Part shown: positions 40,116 through 49,570 of the stretch, piece by piece | Position numbering within the stretch: the stretch's first letter is position 1 | How the letters are laid out: every line of letters begins with the position of its first letter | Assembly: GCF_035918155.1 (NCBI RefSeq) | Contig: NZ_CP109327.1 | Coordinates: 6,262,001 to 6,326,000, forward strand | Length of the DNA stretch: 64,000 nucleotides | From: Streptomyces sp. NBC_01591 | GTDB lineage: Bacteria; Actinomycetota; Actinomycetes; Streptomycetales; Streptomycetaceae | Reading direction: 5' to 3' | Made by a program: the position numbers and the translations under genes | The notes under the pieces: generated by a model | The model's database searches: none | Told to the model about the DNA's origin: nothing | The model's input: the letters and a program-made list of their open reading frames with translations, nothing else

Positions 40116-41498
40116 ATGGGGGAGTTGAAGGCGGACTGGCGGCTCCGGCTGCGACAGGGCGCCGCGGACGGGCCCGTCTGCGGCGCCGGTGTGCTGCTCA
40201 CTCAGGACCGGGCACTCACCTGCGCGCACGTCGTGGGGGAGCCGGACGCCCGGATCTGGGTGGAATTCGCCGAGAACCCCGCCATCGCCCCGGTCGGGGC
40301 ACGCGTGGCCGAGGGCGGCTGGCTGCCCGGTCTCGGGGCGACCCGCGAGGACATCGCCGTACTCGCCCTGGACAGCCCGCGCCCGCACGCCACCCCCGCG
40401 ACGCTCGACCGGAGCCTGGAGCGCGGCCGCGAGGTGTGGATCGGCGGGTACGCGCGGTCCTTCGCCGACGGGATGTGGCTGACCGGGCGGATCAGCGGAG
40501 CGCACGGCGCGTGGATCCAGCTCGACGCCGGGCGCAACGAGCAGGTGGTGAAACCGGGGTTCAGCGGGGCCGCCGTGCAGGTGCGCGGCGGGCCGGCCGG
40601 ATCGCCCGAGCGGGTCGTCGGGATGGTCGTCAGCTGGCGCGGCGACCTCGACCTGGCGCTGCCCGCCGAGAACGACCTGGCGTTCTCGTACATGATCCCG
40701 ATCGATCGGATCGCCGAACTCGTCCCGCTGGTCGCCGAGTTGAGCGGCCCGGACGGCTGGGACCACGGGCTGGCCCGGCGGCTGCGGAGATGGTTCGCCG
40801 GGGGCGACGAACCCGCGGTGCGCTTCAGCGTCGTACCGCACGGCGGCGGCCGCGACCGCACCCTCCGCCACCACCTGCACCGCGCCCATCTCGTCTACCG
40901 GGGCGGACGCACCACCCCCGAGGACTTCGTCGACGAGCTGGTGACCAGGCTGCGGCCGCCCCGCCACCAGGCCCAGGCGTACCGCGAGTGGTTGCTCGTG
41001 GGCGGCACCCCGCCCGGGTGGCCGGTGGACGGCGGGCCCGGGAGCGCGGGGCCCACCCTCGCCGTGATCGGCCTCGACGAGGACCGGCAGCCGCACCGGC
41101 TGGTGCCCCTGCTCGCACGGGTGCGGACGCTCGGCTTCCGGCTGCTCGTCGTCGTGCGGGACAGCCGCGGCGAAGAGGTGAACGAGGTGGCGCGGCAGCT
41201 GCTGTTACCCGCCCTCGACGAGCGGGCCGCCGAACTGGTCCGCCGCGTCGAGGGCATCGAAACGGAGTGGGCCGGGCTGAACGGCCTGGTGGAATCGGCC
41301 TCCCTGAGCCCCCTGCCGCGGACCGACGCGGCCCGCCGCCGGCAGCAGCTGGCACGACTGCGCACCGTCGACGACCCGTACGAGCGGCTCAGGGCCCTGC
41401 GCGCCCTGCTGCGTGAACTCCGGGCGGACCTGGAGAGGCACGGCCGGGCGGACGTACCCGGACAGCGCGGCGACCAGGGACGGGCCGGTCACCGATGA
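40116..41498 (+). CDS. Trypsin-like serine protease, operon gene 1; TTA codon
   Basis: 460 residues. The N-terminal S1-type protease domain has a full triad: His38 (LTCAHVV), Asp79 (REDIAVLALD) and Ser150 (KPGFSGAAV). Residues about 230-440 form an alpha/beta then helical region of unknown fold. There is no signal peptide, so the protease is probably cytoplasmic. Codon 364 (41205-41207) is TTA, which predicts bldA dependence. The stop overlaps the kinase start (ATGA). Cytoplasmic trypsin-like domains joined to regulatory modules are known from bacterial conflict and signalling systems, but its target here is unknown. Confidence 0.85.
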   Translation: MGELKADWRLRLRQGAADGPVCGAGVLLTQDRALTCAHVVGEPDARIWVEFAENPAIAPVGARVAEGGWLPGLGATREDIAVLALDSPRPHATPATLDRSLERGREVWIGGYARSFADGMWLTGRISGAHGAWIQLDAGRNEQVVKPGFSGAAVQVRGGPAGSPERVVGMVVSWRGDLDLALPAENDLAFSYMIPIDRIAELVPLVAELSGPDGWDHGLARRLRRWFAGGDEPAVRFSVVPHGGGRDRTLRHHLHRAHLVYRGGRTTPEDFVDELVTRLRPPRHQAQAYREWLLVGGTPPGWPVDGGPGSAGPTLAVIGLDEDRQPHRLVPLLARVRTLGFRLLVVVRDSRGEEVNEVARQLLLPALDERAAELVRRVEGIETEWAGLNGLVESASLSPLPRTDAARRRQQLARLRTVDDPYERLRALRALLRELRADLERHGRADVPGQRGDQGRAGHR

Positions 41499-43840
41499 GG
41501 ATTCCCTGCCCGCACCGCCGGTTCACCGGAGCCCCCTGCGACGGCGCCGTGCAGCCCACCGGCTACTGCGACACCTGCGGCCGCTCCGAGGACGGCCCGG
41601 GACTCCCGCCGCTGCCCGCCGCCCCCGACAAGTGCGGGCCCAGAGGACTGCTGGAACTGCCCCTGCTCAGCCCGAGCACCCCCGAACAGCGGCTGAGCGC
41701 CGCCGTGACACAGGCACACGTCCGGATGAGCTGCTCGTCCAAGTCCTGCGCCACGTACTTCGTCGCCCCGTACACCGCCGCCCCGCCGCCCGACGAGGGC
41801 CACTGCCCCAGATGCGGCGCCCCGTACTCCTACCGCCCCGAACTCCACCGGGACGGGCCGCTGCTCCAGGACCAGTACCGGATCCTCGGGCCCATCGCCC
41901 ACGGCGGCCAGGGCTGGGTCTACCTCTCCTTCGACACCCACCTGGAAGACCTCGTCGCCGTGAAGGGGATGCTGAACCGGTACGCGGAACGGGGCGCCGC
42001 CCAGGCCGCCGAGGAGCGCCGCAGCCTCGTCGCCATCCGGCACGAACGCATCGTCCAGATCCGGGACTTCGTCAGCACCAGCAGCGAGGACGGCACGGTC
42101 TCCGGCGGCTACATCGTGATGCAGGACGTCGGCGACCGCACACTCTCCGCCGTCGTCGAATCGACCCGGCAGGGCAACTTCGTCCTCGACATCGAGCACG
42201 TCATCACCTACGGCTGCCAGATCCTCGAAGCCCTCGCCCATCTGCACGGCATGGGATTCCTGTACGGGGACATGAAGCCGTCCAACGTCGTCCACCAGCA
42301 CGACGGCGTCAAGGTCATCGACCTCGGCGGGGTGCGGGGGAGCGGATCCGCCGGGCCACCGCCCGTCATCACCCCCCGGTACGCCGCGCCCGAGATGGTC
42401 AGCGGCAGTCCGCTCACCGTCGCCCACGACATCCACACGGTCGGGGCGACACTGGCCGAACTGGCGGGCTGGGCGGTCGGTGACGACGTACCCGGCCTCG
42501 GCATCAGCTCGTTCCGGCTGGTCGTGGAGCGGGCGACCGACCAGGACCCGGAACGCCGGTTCGCCGACGCCGAGGAGATGGCGGGCCAGCTGCGCGGAGT
42601 GCTGCGCGAGATCCGGGCACTGCGCGGGAAGCGGGACCGGACCGAACCATCCGCGTACTTCACCCCGTCCACCGAACTGCTCGGCGCGAGGCTGGGCTCC
42701 GTACCCGACTACGCGCACTGGCTGGACCGTACTCCGCACCGCCGCGACGAGACGCGCGAAGCGCCCGCCCTGGACCCCGGGCTCCCCACCCCCACCGAGA
42801 TCGCCCGTCGGCTGCCGGTGCCCAGGCCCTATCCGGGGGACCCGGAGGCCGCCCGGTTCCTGGTCAGCAGCTACGACCCCGGCCGGCTGCTGGCCCAGCC
42901 CGCCGAGGGGGAGCGGTCGGTGGAGATCTGTCTGCACAACGCCCGGCTGCTGCTCGGCCAGGAGGGCGTCGAAGCGCTGACCCGGGCGCGCGAACAGGTG
43001 GAGGCGGCGAACGCCATACCCGGCCCCGGCCCGGTGCGGCAGTGGCGGCTGAGCTGGCACTGGGGCCTCGTCGCGCTGCGCAGCGCGGAGGTCCTGGACG
43101 ACCGGCGGCAGCTGCTGGAGGCCGCCCGGGAGCACTTCGCCGCCGTCCACCGCGCGCTGCCCGGCGAGTACGCCGCGAAGCTGGCCCTGGCCTACGCCGC
43201 GGAACAGCTCGGCCCGGACCGCCCGGCCGGTCCGATCCCGTCGGCGTACGAACTCTTCCGGGCCGTGCACGCCCGCAACCCCTCCCACGTCGGTGCCGCG
43301 CTGGGCCTGGCCAGGCTGGCCCTGGCGCGCGGCGACCGGGACGCGGCGGCCGAGGTCCTGGACCTGGTGCCGGACGAGTCGCGGGACCACACCGTCGCCC
43401 GGATCGCCGCGCTGCGCATCCGGGCGGCCCGGCTCGCGGCGGGCGGGCGGCCGCTGCCCGGGAAGCGGCGGATCGACGCCGTGCTCGCCGCGGTACCCCT
43501 GCGCGAAGGCGGCCCGGCACCGCATCCGGCATCCGTGGTGACGGGCGACGAATCGGCCCGGCTGCTGCGCACCGAACTGTACGAGTGGAAGCTCGACGCG
43601 GTCCGGGACGAGGCCGGCGGCCCGCGGCACGACGGCCGCTGGTGGCGGCGGGGACTGCCACCGGCGCCGATGCCCGGGGAACGGGCCGTACGGGAGGACC
43701 TGGCCCGGTGCTACCGCTGGATGGCCCGGCAGTGCAAGGACACCGCCGACCACGAGAAGCTCATCGACCTCTCGCACGCCGTCCGCCCGCAGACCCGCTT
43801 CTGGTTCCCACCCCGACGCCGTACCCCTGGAGGCAGTTGA
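41495..43840 (+). CDS. PknG-like Ser/Thr protein kinase, operon gene 2
   Basis: 781 residues in PknG order. An extra N-terminal zinc-ribbon-like Cys set (Cys5, 15, 25, 28) comes first, then a rubredoxin-like Cys pair of pairs (C80, C85, C104, C107). The kinase domain spans about 128-370 (IAHGGQGWVYLSFD, Lys157 in VAVKG, catalytic YGDMKPSNVV replacing HRD, DLGG replacing DFG, TPRYAAPE), and a C-terminal TPR-type helical region about 430-690. Mycobacterial PknG has rubredoxin, kinase and TPR parts and controls 2-oxoglutarate metabolism through a small FHA protein. No such FHA substrate is encoded nearby. Confidence 0.9.
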   Translation: MRIPCPHRRFTGAPCDGAVQPTGYCDTCGRSEDGPGLPPLPAAPDKCGPRGLLELPLLSPSTPEQRLSAAVTQAHVRMSCSSKSCATYFVAPYTAAPPPDEGHCPRCGAPYSYRPELHRDGPLLQDQYRILGPIAHGGQGWVYLSFDTHLEDLVAVKGMLNRYAERGAAQAAEERRSLVAIRHERIVQIRDFVSTSSEDGTVSGGYIVMQDVGDRTLSAVVESTRQGNFVLDIEHVITYGCQILEALAHLHGMGFLYGDMKPSNVVHQHDGVKVIDLGGVRGSGSAGPPPVITPRYAAPEMVSGSPLTVAHDIHTVGATLAELAGWAVGDDVPGLGISSFRLVVERATDQDPERRFADAEEMAGQLRGVLREIRALRGKRDRTEPSAYFTPSTELLGARLGSVPDYAHWLDRTPHRRDETREAPALDPGLPTPTEIARRLPVPRPYPGDPEAARFLVSSYDPGRLLAQPAEGERSVEICLHNARLLLGQEGVEALTRAREQVEAANAIPGPGPVRQWRLSWHWGLVALRSAEVLDDRRQLLEAAREHFAAVHRALPGEYAAKLALAYAAEQLGPDRPAGPIPSAYELFRAVHARNPSHVGAALGLARLALARGDRDAAAEVLDLVPDESRDHTVARIAALRIRAARLAAGGRPLPGKRRIDAVLAAVPLREGGPAPHPASVVTGDESARLLRTELYEWKLDAVRDEAGGPRHDGRWWRRGLPPAPMPGERAVREDLARCYRWMARQCKDTADHEKLIDLSHAVRPQTRFWFPPRRRTPGGS

Positions 43841-45250
43841 ATGGGCCGCACCGCCGCGTCGACCGGCCTCGGGATCAGCCTCTCCGTCCAGGTCGCGGAG
43901 CAGCAGCGGCCGGACCCGGACGCCCGGATCGACGCCCATGTGAGGGTCCGGGCGCTCGCCGTCGGGCCGCGCGACCGGATTCCCGCCGTCGACATCGCGC
44001 TGGTCATCGCGGTGGACGTGGCCGCCGGGCGGCGTGACGCGGCCGTCGCGGCGCTGACCGACGCCGTGGGCGCCCTGCCCGACGGGATCTCCTACACCGT
44101 GCTGGGCGGCGAAGCCTCGCAGTGCTACCCGCTGCGCGGCCGGTGGGCGCTCGCCGGCCCCGACGACCGGCGCCACGCCGTTTTCAGCGTCGGACGGATC
44201 ACCGCGTCCGCCGAGGGACAGGAGCCGTCCGGATACACCACCTGGCTGGCCAGGGCGCGCGAACTCTTCGCCGAACGCGCCCTCCCCGTACGGCACCTGG
44301 TGCTCATCACCGACGGCTCCAGCCGGGGCGACGAGGACGACACCTCCCGCCCGGACAGCGCACTGAACATCGAACTCGCCCGCTGCGAAGGAGAGTTCAC
44401 CGCCGACGTCATCGCCCCGGGAGCGGGCTGGGACCCGGCTCCGCTGCTCGCCGTCACGGAACGGCTGCACGGCGCCGCCGCGTCCTCGCCCGACGCCTTC
44501 GCCCCCGCGGTCGCCGAGGCCCTGGGCAGGCTGCGCCGGGTCCGCAGCCCCGAGCTCCCCATCGAGGTGACCGTGCGCCCGAATGTGCGGGAAGCGACGC
44601 TGATCGAGACCGCACCGCACCAGCAGCGGCTGGAGCCGGAACCGGTCCGGGACGATCCACGCCGGCTGGAGTTCCGCACCCACCAGTGGAAGCCGGAATC
44701 CCGCGACTACCTCCTCACCCTCCGGGCCGACGCGAGCAACGACCCGCTGGGCGTGCCCCTCCAGCTCGCCGCGGTCATCGTCGGCGGCGCCACCGAAGCG
44801 GTCGTGGTCCGCTGGCTGCCGCCGGGAACCGCCGCGGCCACCGCGCGCATCTCCGGCGCCGCGGGCCGCGACATCCACACCATGAACGTCTCCACGCGGA
44901 TGCGGACCGCCCTCAACGACGGGTACGCCGCCCTCGACCTGGGGAGCCGCGAGCGGGCCGAGGCGAAGCTCGGACTCGCCGTCCGGCTCGCCACCGAGAT
45001 CGCCGCGGACTGGGTCCTGGACGAGGTCCGCAAGGTCGCCCGCATCGTGGACGGCCAGCGGGGGATCGTCCGGATCGGGCCGACCGTCGACCCGGGCACC
45101 GTCCGCCAGGGAATGCTGAGCATCACCTCCGGGCACCCGGTCGAGCTGCCCCCGGTGCCCCGGGCCGGTACGGAGACCCAATGCCCGCACTGCGACCATC
45201 CGGCCGGACCCGCGGCCGCGTTCTGCATCGACTGCGGGAGGCAGCTGTGA
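43841..45250 (+). CDS. VWA-domain protein with C-terminal zinc ribbon, operon gene 3
   Basis: 469 residues. A von Willebrand A-like fold lies at about 45-220, with core strands VDIALVIAVDVAAG and HLVLITDGSSRGD. The MIDAS motif is degenerate: the first Asp and the later Thr and Asp remain, but both serines of DxSxS are missing. A beta-rich middle follows, then a helical segment and a terminal zinc ribbon CPHC ... CIDC. It begins directly after the kinase stop (TGAATG) with GGAG upstream. It may be a scaffold joining the kinase with the membrane sensor; that is inference. Confidence 0.8.
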   Translation: MGRTAASTGLGISLSVQVAEQQRPDPDARIDAHVRVRALAVGPRDRIPAVDIALVIAVDVAAGRRDAAVAALTDAVGALPDGISYTVLGGEASQCYPLRGRWALAGPDDRRHAVFSVGRITASAEGQEPSGYTTWLARARELFAERALPVRHLVLITDGSSRGDEDDTSRPDSALNIELARCEGEFTADVIAPGAGWDPAPLLAVTERLHGAAASSPDAFAPAVAEALGRLRRVRSPELPIEVTVRPNVREATLIETAPHQQRLEPEPVRDDPRRLEFRTHQWKPESRDYLLTLRADASNDPLGVPLQLAAVIVGGATEAVVVRWLPPGTAAATARISGAAGRDIHTMNVSTRMRTALNDGYAALDLGSRERAEAKLGLAVRLATEIAADWVLDEVRKVARIVDGQRGIVRIGPTVDPGTVRQGMLSITSGHPVELPPVPRAGTETQCPHCDHPAGPAAAFCIDCGRQL

Positions 45251-46254
45251 GGCTCGGACCGGCCCGGTCGCGCAGGAGCGCCTACCGCTCCCGCACCCGG
45301 CGGCTGCTGGAGTGGCATCTGGCCGCGATGCTGGTGGCCGCCCTGGTCTCGATGAGTGCCCTGCTCGTCTCGTACCGCGAGGTCCAGATCTCGGCGGGCG
45401 AGATGCGCGCCCGTGGCGCCCCGGCCGTACAGGGCGTGGCCGCCACCCAGCTCGCCCTGCTGCGCGCCCACGAGGAGGCCGATCGCTCCGTGCGGCACCG
45501 CATCACCGATGTGGTGGGCGCCGGTGCCGGCTACGAGAACCAGCTCGCCGCCGCCGACCAGGGCCTGTCCCGCCTCTCCGACGTACAGATCGACGGGGAC
45601 CGCGGCCGTGGGGTGCTCGAAACCGTGAACGGGCTGCTCACCTCGTACAGCAGCTCCATCACCCCCGGCGCGGTGAAGTACGTGTCGGACGATCTGATGC
45701 AGGAGGAGAAGTTCGCCGAGGCCGAGAGGCTCCTCACTCGTGAGCGCACCGGTGTGGTGCCGCGCCTGGACGTCCTCCAGGGGCACCAGATGGCCCGGAT
45801 CGACACGCTCAGCTCGATGAGCGCCCTGCAGTGGTCCGGCTGGGCGGTCGCCGAACTCGGCCTGCTGGCCATGGTCCTGATCACCCTCTCCGCGCTGTGG
45901 GTGCTGCGCACCCGCTGCGGCCACAGCCTCGACCTCTGTCTGCTGGTCTCGCTGCTGGCCGTGGTCTTCCTGGCGACGGGCCCGCTGATCGCGACGAGCG
46001 TCACCCAGGACCGGTTGGGCACGGCCCGCGACGGGCTGGTCCGGATCGAACAACAGGCTGACGACCACAGCGATCTGGCCAGGTCCCAGCAGACCGTCAC
46101 CGAGACAGCGACCCGGGTGCGCGCCGGGCTGGCCGCCCAGGGCTGGCAGAGCGGCATGTACTACGGGGCGCTCACCGCCGGTGCCCTGATCGTGCTGCTG
46201 CCCGCCGTCGGCATCGGCCGGCACCTGAACGCCGACTACTGGAGGACCGGATGA
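45247..46254 (+). CDS. GlnX-like four-TM helical-sensor membrane protein, operon gene 4
   Basis: 335 residues. TM1 is at about 24-45, then an extracytoplasmic helical domain of about 145 residues, TM2 and TM3 at about 200-245, a second helical outer segment (DRLGTARDGLVRIEQQADDHSDLARS...), and TM4 near 303-322. The helical outer domains suit docking of a binding protein. In mycobacteria and corynebacteria, GlnX has this size and topology and links the lipoprotein GlnH to PknG. GTG 45247 overlaps the previous stop by 4 nt. Confidence 0.75.
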   Translation: MRLGPARSRRSAYRSRTRRLLEWHLAAMLVAALVSMSALLVSYREVQISAGEMRARGAPAVQGVAATQLALLRAHEEADRSVRHRITDVVGAGAGYENQLAAADQGLSRLSDVQIDGDRGRGVLETVNGLLTSYSSSITPGAVKYVSDDLMQEEKFAEAERLLTRERTGVVPRLDVLQGHQMARIDTLSSMSALQWSGWAVAELGLLAMVLITLSALWVLRTRCGHSLDLCLLVSLLAVVFLATGPLIATSVTQDRLGTARDGLVRIEQQADDHSDLARSQQTVTETATRVRAGLAAQGWQSGMYYGALTAGALIVLLPAVGIGRHLNADYWRTG

Positions 46255-47486
46255 TGCTGCGCGCCCGCGCGGTCCTGCTCGTCCTGTGTCTGATGCTGGC
46301 CGCGACGGGCTGCGGGCTCGCCGCTCCCGGCGGCGGCGACGAGCAGCCGAAGGTGACCATCCTCGGGCCGTGGACCGACAACCAGGAGACGCAGTTCAAG
46401 GCCGTCCTGGACACGTTGGGCACCCCTTACACCTACCAGGGCACCGCCGCCAGCCGGGAGGTCCTGCTCGCCGCGGTGCAGGCGGGCAATCCGCCCGACA
46501 TCGCGATCCTGCCGGGCGTCGGGGATCTCGTCGAGTACGCCGCCGAGCGCCGGCTGCACCCGCTGGGCGGCAAGGGCGCGGCCGCGAAGTACGGCAAGCC
46601 CTGGCAGCCGGAGGCGAGGGGCATCGAGGCGGACCTCTGGGTGGCTCTCAAGGCGGACCTCAAGAGCATCGTCTGGTACCGCAAGGACCGGCCGCCGCCC
46701 TCCTACCCGGCGCCGCTGACCTCCTGGTGCATCGGCATGGGCGACGACGGGGCATCGGGCTGGCCGGGCAGCGACTGGATCGAGGACCTGATCCTGCAGA
46801 CGGCGGGCCCGGTGCTGTACGAGCGATGGGCGACCGGGGGCCTGAAGTGGACGGACGGCCCGGTGCTCAATGCCTGGAGCCTGTGGGCCGGCCTGCTGGC
46901 CCAGGACCGGGACGCGGCCGGCCGGGCCCTGCTCGACGACCACCGGGGCGGGCCCGACGGGCGCGGGCTGCTCTTCGACGGCGGTTGCGACCTGGAGCAC
47001 CAGGGCTCCTTCGCCAGGTCCTTCTACGGGGACCACAGCGGGCAGGCCGCCTTCACGGACTCCGCGCCACTGCTGCCCTCGGGCCCGAGGATCAAGGGAC
47101 GCGAGGTGTCCGCCGACTTCGCCGCGCTCTTCGGCAGCTCGACACAGGCCCGCGATCTGCTCACCCGGCTCACCTCCCGCGAGGCCCAGGCGGAGTGGGG
47201 CCGCAAGGCCGGGGTATTCTCGCCGAACTCCGACGTGCCCGCCAGGAAAGGTACGGTCGAGAAGCAGATCAGCAGCCGTCTCACCGACCAGCGCGTGCCC
47301 CTCTGTCTGGACGCCTCCGATGTGATGCCCGCCGCCGTACGGGACGCCTTCTACGAGGCGGTGCTGCTGACCATCGCCCACCCCGATGCCCCGGTGCGGG
47401 ACCGGCTGGATGACATCCAGCGGGTCCAGGCCGCCCAACCGGGCCACACCCCGAGGCTGACAGGGGTGTGCAGCAGACCACAGTGA
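46251..47486 (+). CDS. Orphan solute-binding lipoprotein, family 1, operon gene 5
   Basis: 411 residues. A lipoprotein signal ends in LAATGC. The mature chain has family-1 (sugar-type) binding-protein features: VTILGPWTDNQETQFKAVLD, AGNPPDIAILPG, AAERRLHPL, WYRKDRPP and GAFSPN-like VFSPNSDVP. No permease or ATPase accompanies it, so it is probably a ligand receptor for the membrane protein, not a transporter part. GlnH in PknG systems is a family-3 amino-acid binder; here the fold is different, so the ligand should differ, perhaps a sugar. The start overlaps the previous stop (ATGATG). Confidence 0.85.
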   Translation: MMLRARAVLLVLCLMLAATGCGLAAPGGGDEQPKVTILGPWTDNQETQFKAVLDTLGTPYTYQGTAASREVLLAAVQAGNPPDIAILPGVGDLVEYAAERRLHPLGGKGAAAKYGKPWQPEARGIEADLWVALKADLKSIVWYRKDRPPPSYPAPLTSWCIGMGDDGASGWPGSDWIEDLILQTAGPVLYERWATGGLKWTDGPVLNAWSLWAGLLAQDRDAAGRALLDDHRGGPDGRGLLFDGGCDLEHQGSFARSFYGDHSGQAAFTDSAPLLPSGPRIKGREVSADFAALFGSSTQARDLLTRLTSREAQAEWGRKAGVFSPNSDVPARKGTVEKQISSRLTDQRVPLCLDASDVMPAAVRDAFYEAVLLTIAHPDAPVRDRLDDIQRVQAAQPGHTPRLTGVCSRPQ

Positions 47487-47639
47487 GCCTTTGTCGGACT
47501 CGCACAAAGACTGCCCCGTACCGGCTGGTACTTCGCCTGCATACCGTCCGGATTCTGTTGGGCTCCACCAGGAAACGGGTCAGGAGACTGTACGGAGTCG
47601 ACGGCAGGGTTTACTTGCTCGGCTTCGTAGGGTCGGTAC

Positions 47640-49223
47640 ATGACCGTTGTGGACGAAACCCCGGGCGAGCCGAGCGACACCCGTGGCCGTGTGGCCGAAC
47701 TGCTGGACTTGCGTGAGCAGGCCCGTCGCGGACCGAGTGACCGGGCGACCGAGGCGCAGCACGCCAAGGGCAAGCTGACGGCGCGTGAGCGCATCGCGCT
47801 GCTCCTCGACGAGGGTTCGTTCAGGGAGGTCGAGCAGCTGCGCCGGCACCGGGCGACGGGGTTCGGTCTGGAGGAGAAGAAGCCGTACACCGATGGTGTG
47901 ATCACCGGCTGGGGCACGGTCGAGGGCCGTACGGTCTTCGTGTACGCGCACGATTTCCGGATCTTCGGGGGTGCGCTGGGCGAGGCCCACGCCACGAAGA
48001 TCCACAAGATCATGGACATGGCCATCTCGGCGGGTGCGCCGCTGGTGTCGCTGAACGACGGCGCGGGCGCCCGTATCCAGGAGGGTGTGAGCGCGCTCGC
48101 GGGGTACGGCGGGATCTTCCAGCGCAACACCCGCGCGTCCGGTGTGATCCCGCAGATCAGTGTGATGCTCGGCCCGTGCGCGGGCGGTGCGGCCTACAGC
48201 CCGGCGCTGACCGACTTCGTGTTCATGGTCCGCGAGACCTCGCAGATGTTCATCACCGGTCCCGACGTCGTGAAGGCGGTCACCGGCGAGGAGATCACCC
48301 AGAACGGGCTCGGCGGCGCGGACGTGCACGCCGAGACCTCGGGCGTCGCGCACTTCGCGTACGACGACGAGGAGACCTGCATCGCCGAGGTCCGCTACCT
48401 GATCGGGATGCTGCCCTCCAACAACCGCGAGAACCCGCCCACCGCCGCGAGCGACGACCCCGCCGACCGGCGCGGCGACGTCCTGCTCGACCTGGTCCCG
48501 GCCGACGGCAACCGACCGTACGACATGCACAAGGTCATCGAGGAGCTCGTCGACGACGGCGACTACCTGGAGATCCACGAGCGCTGGGCCCGCAACATCG
48601 TCTGCGCCCTGGCCCGCATGGACGGCCAGGTCGTCGGCATCGTCGCCAACCAGCCGCAGTCCCTCGCCGGCGTCCTGGACATCGAAGCCTCCGAGAAGGC
48701 GGCCCGCTTCGTCCAGATGTGCGACGCCTTCAACATCCCCATCATCACTCTTTTGGACGTACCCGGCTTTCTGCCCGGGGTCGATCAGGAGCACGGTGGA
48801 ATCATTCGGCACGGTGCGAAGCTGCTCTACGCGTATTGCAACGCCACGGTGCCGAGGATCTCGCTGATCCTGCGCAAGGCCTACGGCGGTGCGTACATCG
48901 TGATGGACAGCCAGTCCATCGGTGCGGATCTGACGTACGCCTGGCCGACCAACGAGATCGCGGTGATGGGCGCCGAGGGCGCCGCCAACGTCATCTTCCG
49001 TCGGCAGATCGCCGACGCCGAGGACCCGGAAGCCATGCGCAAGCGCATGGTCAAGGAGTACAAGGCGGAACTGATGCATCCGTACTACGCAGCCGAGCGA
49101 GGCCTGGTCGACGACGTCATCGACCCCGCCGAGACCCGCGAGGTGCTGATCGCCTCGCTCGCCATGCTCCGTTCCAAGCACGCCGACCTGCCGTCCCGCA
49201 AGCACGGCAACCCCCCGCAGTAG
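47640..49223 (+). CDS. accB: Acyl-CoA carboxylase beta (carboxyltransferase) subunit, AccB type
   Basis: 527 residues. It transfers CO2 from carboxybiotin to acetyl- or propionyl-CoA, making malonyl- and methylmalonyl-CoA for fatty acids and polyketides. Both crotonase-like halves are visible (GDGAGARIQEGV-like NDGAGARIQEGVSALAGYG; LRKAYGGAYIVMDSQSIGADLTYAWP). The specificity position in GGAY-I-VM is Ile, as in S. coelicolor AccB, and not Asp as in PccB, predicting acceptance of acetyl-CoA. It partners with a biotinylated alpha subunit encoded elsewhere and the epsilon subunit just downstream. ATG 47640 gives the standard family N terminus. Confidence 0.95.
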   Translation: MTVVDETPGEPSDTRGRVAELLDLREQARRGPSDRATEAQHAKGKLTARERIALLLDEGSFREVEQLRRHRATGFGLEEKKPYTDGVITGWGTVEGRTVFVYAHDFRIFGGALGEAHATKIHKIMDMAISAGAPLVSLNDGAGARIQEGVSALAGYGGIFQRNTRASGVIPQISVMLGPCAGGAAYSPALTDFVFMVRETSQMFITGPDVVKAVTGEEITQNGLGGADVHAETSGVAHFAYDDEETCIAEVRYLIGMLPSNNRENPPTAASDDPADRRGDVLLDLVPADGNRPYDMHKVIEELVDDGDYLEIHERWARNIVCALARMDGQVVGIVANQPQSLAGVLDIEASEKAARFVQMCDAFNIPIITLLDVPGFLPGVDQEHGGIIRHGAKLLYAYCNATVPRISLILRKAYGGAYIVMDSQSIGADLTYAWPTNEIAVMGAEGAANVIFRRQIADAEDPEAMRKRMVKEYKAELMHPYYAAERGLVDDVIDPAETREVLIASLAMLRSKHADLPSRKHGNPPQ

Positions 49224-49293
49224 TCCGCACTCCGCGCAGCACCCCTGCCGAGCCCGCGAAGACCTGCCTGCCGAGAAGACGGAGAAACAACCT

Positions 49294-49494
49294 ATGACCA
49301 CCGCCGAGTCCGTGCTGCGCGTTGAGAAGGGCCTTGCCGACCCCGAGGAACTGGCCGCGATAACCGCGGTCCTGCTCGCCCGCGCCGCAGCCCAGCCCGC
49401 CGCGCCCCCCGCCCACCGCGGCCGCAACACGGCCGGGTGGCGCCGCCTGGAACGCACCCCGGGCTTCCGCGCCCCGCACTCCTGGCAGGGCTGA
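49294..49494 (+). CDS. accE: Acyl-CoA carboxylase epsilon subunit
   Basis: 66-residue AccE-type protein: a VLRVEKGLADPEELAAITAVLLAR helix followed by a basic tail RRLERTPGFRAPHSWQG. Epsilon subunits stimulate and stabilise actinomycete acyl-CoA carboxylases. It lies 70 nt after accB, with a GGAG-type SD. Confidence 0.93.
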   Translation: MTTAESVLRVEKGLADPEELAAITAVLLARAAAQPAAPPAHRGRNTAGWRRLERTPGFRAPHSWQG

Positions 49495-49506
49495 CGCGCA
49501 ACGCGT

Positions 49507-49546
49507 GAAAGGGCCCCGCACTCCTTCGGGAGTGCGGGGCCCTTTC
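49507..49546. terminator. UUCG-capped bidirectional terminator
   Basis: 18-bp perfect stem GAAAGGGCCCCGCACTCC / GGAGTGCGGGGCCCTTTC with a TTCG tetraloop, between convergent accE and cvnD. The A and T ends make it usable from both strands. Confidence 0.92.
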
Positions 49547-49570
49547 GTACGTCCGGACCGCGGGGAACCT

